Positions 60,921 to 64,000 of a stretch of 64,000 nt of DNA are shown here, piece by piece. The stretch's first letter is position 1. Every line of letters begins with the position of its first letter. The notes below the pieces were generated by a model. The model did no database searches. It was not told the DNA's origin and worked only from the letters and a program-made list of their open reading frames with translations. Both the position numbers and the translations under genes were made by a program. The stretch comes from CAWIVH01 sp963839475 (GTDB lineage Bacteria; Acidobacteriota; UBA6911), in assembly GCA_963839475.1 (NCBI GenBank), contig CAWIVH010000021.1:124001-188000 (forward strand), given 5' to 3'.

Positions 60921-61074
60921 CGCGGAATGGTTCCTTTCGCGGCTCGGCGCACAAACTCCCATGGTTTTGAAACAGCTAAAATAAGGCATCAGGCGAACTC
61001 CCGCAAGCCTGTTCTGCATCGTGCAGCGATTCTATTTGAAACGCGAAGGCCTCAAAGACCTCGAAGGCGGGAAT

Positions 61075-61104
61075 AAAAAACGGGTCCCGTGGGACGGGAC
61101 CCGT
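61075..61104 (-). terminator. Intrinsic terminator of the TonB-dependent receptor gene
   Basis: On the minus strand ACGGGTCCCGT (61104-61094) and its exact complement (61090-61080) form a perfect 11-base stem with a three-base loop. It is followed by TTTTTTATT, a clear T-run. It stands about 28 bases beyond the receptor stop codon, a textbook position. Confidence 0.85.
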
Positions 61105-61131
61105 CTTGAGGTTCGAGTTCGGTTGAGAAAC

Positions 61132-63402
61132 TTAGAACCGGATTGTTGCCGTCATCTGGATCTGGCGGCTTCCGCCCTTTCCAGTGACACGCCCAAACGT
61201 CGAGCTGCTCGGGTCGCCGCTGGGGTTGCTCCAGTTCGGGTGGTTAGGGAAGTTCAAGAAGTCCGCGCGAATCTGGAAATACTTCGACTCGCTAAACCGG
61301 AACTTCTTCACGAACGACATATCCCAGTTCCATGCGGTCGGACCGGTGATGATGTTCCGGCCGACGTTGCCGTAAGTCCCGGCCGCCGGTGCCGCGAAGG
61401 CCGTGGGTTTGAAGAAGAAGTTCTGATCGTAGGCTGCGCCGAGCGAGAACTTCTGATCCGAAACTTTCCAGTCACCGACCAGGTTGTAGGGCTGCTGTCC
61501 GCTACCGGTTCCTACCCCAGCCTGGTCCCAGGATCGCCAGCCAACTCCGTAGGTTTGTTCGCCACCGTTGATCGGGCTCCCAGACTGCGCCTCGATGATT
61601 CCCGAAAACTGCCAGCCACCCATAACCTTGCCTTTCCAGGTGGAGGTGTCTTTGAAAAACGGGAGATCGTAGACATAGTTGGCGATGAACATGTGCAACC
61701 GGTGCTGGTTGGCAAGTCCCCACATGTTCGATTCATCATAGTTGTTCGGCAGCAGCGTTCGCTTGCCGTCCGAGTTGCTCGTCATCCTCGACCAGGTATA
61801 GGAGAGGCCGAAGCCCATACCGTTGCGGAAGCGCCGGTTCACTTCGTTTTGGAAGCCGTTATACCACGACTGCCCGGCGTGCTCGGACATTCGGATAATG
61901 CCCAGTCCTGTGAACGGACGCAGGAAGTCGGTGTTGGCGCCAGCATTCGCGGCCAGTTGGCGAGTCCCGGTTTGCAGCTGGTTGATATTGCGCTCGCGCG
62001 GCTGGCGGTAGGACCGCCGCGTCACGAACGCCGACTCAATCGTCAAACCCCAAGGCAACTGACGCTGGACGGTCAGATTCGCGGCCCAGGAGGTTGGATG
62101 GTTGAAGTCATAGGGATTGGCCGTGATCAGGAATGGCCACCGCCGCTGCACTGCTCCACCTGGTGCGTCGGCGAGACCGTCGCTTACGCCCGACATCGGC
62201 TGGATCGGGGCGTTGCCGCCGAGCAGTGTGCTGTCGCTGACCATGGTCCGGTTGTGGAACATCCCCACGCCGGTGCGCAAAACGGTTTTCTGGTTGATCG
62301 ACCAGGCCACACCGAGTCGCGGTTCGAAGACATCTTTGTGTGTTGGAGCGAACCCGTCAGGAAGTCCGTGGAAGAGCCTATCGTACTGAGGATCGAACGC
62401 CACATTGACTCTGCCCTTCGCAGCTTCAGGCCATCCGCTTCCAGGCAGGACGATCCCGTTATACTGATCTCCGCTCACGATGTACCCCGACGTCCGGTCT
62501 ACTATGGCTCGCTTTGTTGCATCGTAGAATTTGGGGTCGAATTCGGCGATGTTCCCCCACAGGCTATGCCACGGCGGCCAAATCACGTAACGGACGCCAT
62601 ATTCTAGCGTTAAATTGGGACGCATCTTCCAGCTGTCCTGAAAAAACAGATCCATCGCGGTTGCCCGCCAGGGCGTATAGGCGCGCGTCCCCACTTCGCC
62701 GTAGTTGTTGAACAGGCCCAGCGCCGCGTTGGCAACCGCGAGGCCAGTGCCATTCACCCGGTTGTCACGGAATTCGAACGAACCGTTGGCGTTGTTGGTG
62801 GCGCCCGGGATCGTAGTTGACACGTTGATCTGGTCGTAGTCATTCTCGCCGGAACGCTCGATCACGACGCCCCACTTGAACATGTGGGTGCCCTTGACCC
62901 AGGTCATGGTGTCGCTGAAAAGATAGATCGGGCCGGAGGATTTGAGCGGCAGGCGGCTGCCATCGTTGGTGTTGATCTTGTCCATCAGGATGGTTGGGAT
63001 TTTATCGTCCCGCACCTTGGTTCCCGGGAACAGGTAGGTATAGTTGATGCCGTACTGGGAACGCTTCTGGTACTTGGCCAACTGATCCGGCGCGATGTCG
63101 ATGTTAACGACGTCGACGGTGGGGGAAGCATTGGCCTCGTTGATTAGGTTGTTTCGAACGCTCCAGGTCCAGCTCAGCGTGGCCGACCGGTTCGGGCGGT
63201 CCGCCGTCTCGGTCCGGCCAACCTCAAACCACTGGTACAGGGAACCGCGGAACGAGATACGGTGTTTGGCATTTGGCACGTAGTCGATCTTGACCAGTTC
63301 CTTGGCGTAGTTCCGAATCGCGGGTACAGCCTCATAAAAATTGGCGGTCGAACCCGCAGGAGCAAAACCGGCTAACGGCTCCGGATACGACTTGAGAAGT
63401 GC
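61132..63402 (-). CDS. TonB-dependent receptor, C-terminal beta-barrel part (frame-shifted)
   Basis: This is the 22-stranded barrel part of an Oar/SusC-like TonB-dependent receptor. Strand-rich segments with alternating aromatic residues run throughout, e.g. KHRISFRGSLYQWFEVGR, NLTLEYGVRYVIWPPWHS and GMGFGLSYTWSRM. The chain ends ITGPTAWNWDMSFVKKFRF and then MTATIRF. The terminal phenylalanine is the usual outer-membrane-insertion signal. In this frame reading begins ALLKSYPEPLAGFAP, which joins smoothly to SPNGV of the upstream frame. One extra base at 63402-63403 explains the shift. Confidence 0.85.
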   Translation of the reverse strand, partial: ALLKSYPEPLAGFAPAGSTANFYEAVPAIRNYAKELVKIDYVPNAKHRISFRGSLYQWFEVGRTETADRPNRSATLSWTWSVRNNLINEANASPTVDVVNIDIAPDQLAKYQKRSQYGINYTYLFPGTKVRDDKIPTILMDKINTNDGSRLPLKSSGPIYLFSDTMTWVKGTHMFKWGVVIERSGENDYDQINVSTTIPGATNNANGSFEFRDNRVNGTGLAVANAALGLFNNYGEVGTRAYTPWRATAMDLFFQDSWKMRPNLTLEYGVRYVIWPPWHSLWGNIAEFDPKFYDATKRAIVDRTSGYIVSGDQYNGIVLPGSGWPEAAKGRVNVAFDPQYDRLFHGLPDGFAPTHKDVFEPRLGVAWSINQKTVLRTGVGMFHNRTMVSDSTLLGGNAPIQPMSGVSDGLADAPGGAVQRRWPFLITANPYDFNHPTSWAANLTVQRQLPWGLTIESAFVTRRSYRQPRERNINQLQTGTRQLAANAGANTDFLRPFTGLGIIRMSEHAGQSWYNGFQNEVNRRFRNGMGFGLSYTWSRMTSNSDGKRTLLPNNYDESNMWGLANQHRLHMFIANYVYDLPFFKDTSTWKGKVMGGWQFSGIIEAQSGSPINGGEQTYGVGWRSWDQAGVGTGSGQQPYNLVGDWKVSDQKFSLGAAYDQNFFFKPTAFAAPAAGTYGNVGRNIITGPTAWNWDMSFVKKFRFSESKYFQIRADFLNFPNHPNWSNPSGDPSSSTFGRVTGKGGSRQIQMTATIRF

Positions 63403-64000
63403 CGACCCCGTTCGGACTCAGCCTGCTCGTCGGAATGATATTGCCGGGAAACGGCGATTTGGTTTGGGGGTCGATGATCTGCTGCGTTTTCCCCTGAAGG
63501 AACCGGTTGGTTGGGTCTAGAAGCTCGCTGAAATCACCCTGTCTCATTTTGAGGCTGGGGACCGTCCAGGTTCGCGTATCTTCCTGCCTGTTTCTGATCC
63601 ACTCCTGGGCATAGTAAAAGAAGAGTTTATCGCGGGACGTGTTAAAACCCGGGAAAGTGATCGGGCCGCCCACATCAAATCCGAACTGGTTGTAGCGGAA
63701 AGGGGATGGACGATTTGCCTGGTTGGGATCACCGCTCGCGTTGCGTCCCCAGCTATTGGCATTCAGTGCGGCGTTGCGCATGCTGTAAAAAACACCACCG
63801 TGAAATTCCCTCGATCCGCTCTTAGTGACGTAGCGGACCTGGCCGCCGGAGGTTCGTCCGAACTCCGCGGCATAGTTTGTGGTCAGAACCTGCACCTCCT
63901 GGACCGAGTCGATGTTTAGAGGACCGGCGATCTGACCGGCGGAACGGGTACGGGTCAGGACCGCCCCGTCTTGGATGACGACGTTCTCATCGCCGCGGCT
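63332..64000 (-). CDS. TonB-dependent receptor, plug and early barrel (partial, frame-shifted)
   Basis: The start of the gene lies beyond the window edge. The visible part begins SRGDENVVIQDGAVLTRTRS and continues through VQEVQVLTTNYAAEFGRTSGGQ, a hallmark of the plug domain of Oar-like receptors in Acidobacteriota. GSREFHGGVFYSMRN, QFGFDVGGPIT and KLFFYYAQEWIRN are typical early barrel strands. The frame is lost after SPNGVG and ends at 63332. The usual N-terminal carboxypeptidase-regulatory-like domain is presumably out of view. These receptors import large nutrients such as peptides or sugars. Confidence 0.85.
   Translation of the reverse strand, partial: SRGDENVVIQDGAVLTRTRSAGQIAGPLNIDSVQEVQVLTTNYAAEFGRTSGGQVRYVTKSGSREFHGGVFYSMRNAALNANSWGRNASGDPNQANRPSPFRYNQFGFDVGGPITFPGFNTSRDKLFFYYAQEWIRNRQEDTRTWTVPSLKMRQGDFSELLDPTNRFLQGKTQQIIDPQTKSPFPGNIIPTSRLSPNGVGTSQVVSGAVSRFCSCGFDRQFL

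Noticed and set aside
61021..62607. 528-residue open frame on the + strand opposite the receptor gene
   Set aside because: It is antisense to a clear TonB receptor, rich in Arg/Val/Pro, and has no family motif. It is a shadow of the receptor's codon use.
1..64000. CRISPR arrays, tRNA/rRNA genes, transposases, phage genes
   Set aside because: No regularly spaced repeats, clover-leaf-type gaps, or recognisable transposase, integrase or phage proteins were found on reading the gaps and frames; the gaps are mostly too short for tRNA genes.

Overview
The window is a compact, gene-dense stretch of a Gram-negative, motile, outer-membrane-bearing bacterium. By eye the GC content is in the mid to upper 50s. 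The best guess is Acidobacteriota. The reasons are an Oar-type TonB receptor with a typical plug, a NIPSNAP protein with a Tat leader, a secreted penicillin-acylase relative, a PSMA-like M28 peptidase, an eukaryotic-type Ser/Thr kinase and a futalosine-pathway MqnC. A complete CofC/D/E plus F420:NADPH reductase set for coenzyme F420 also occurs. This taxonomic call is inference. No rRNA, tRNA, CRISPR array, transposase or prophage gene was seen.

Layout. 0-4.9 kb (+): a nonulosonic (sialic/legionaminic-like) acid operon: NeuB-type synthase, ATP-grasp ligase, sugar nucleotidyltransferase, DegT aminotransferase, SpsF-like cytidylyltransferase. 4.95-6.9 kb (+): flbD-motA-motB, the flagellar stator module. 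6.9-10.2 kb (-): a MinD-like ATPase, an HD-GYP response regulator and a GNAT protein behind a near-consensus sigma-28 promoter, which ties this operon to motility. 10.3-13.8 kb (-): F420 operon fno-cofD-cofC-cofE plus an F420/flavin PPOX-type oxidoreductase. 13.9-22 kb: secreted penicillin-acylase relative, two secreted unknowns, a NatAB-type ABC exporter, an inositol-phosphatase-family enzyme and a NIPSNAP protein. 22-25.9 kb: PAS histidine kinase, single-domain response regulator and PilB-type ATPase in one operon, with a divergent HisKA-only protein. 25.9-32.6 kb: CBM9-like protein, membrane Ser/Thr kinase, Cys/Met-metabolism PLP enzyme, MutS2. 32.8-36.4 kb (+): predicted GTPase (cyclic 2,3-diphosphoglycerate synthetase-like), ornithine carbamoyltransferase and ornithine aminotransferase. 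36.4-45.6 kb: quinone oxidoreductase, M28 peptidase and a CzcCBA-type metal efflux operon. 45.7-52.9 kb: MqnC, GalE, a double-ACT protein, an aromatic amino-acid decarboxylase and a UbiD decarboxylase. 51.7-61 kb (-): carbon-metabolism genes opcA (frame-shifted), zwf, transketolase, an APC permease, gnd and a HAD phosphatase. 61.1-64 kb (-): a TonB-dependent receptor, frame-shifted once and cut by the window end.

The genes suggest three working units. The first is a motile surface system whose flagellin or surface glycan may carry a nonulosonic acid. The second is an F420/NADPH redox economy: Zwf, OpcA and Gnd make NADPH, Fno can pass hydride to F420, and the PPOX enzyme could use it. The third is two-component and Ser/Thr-kinase signalling next to pilus and flagellar functions. 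The most distinctive non-coding feature is a nested, almost wholly palindromic element at 58.2-58.4 kb, one arm of which has a degenerate relative at 28.85 kb.
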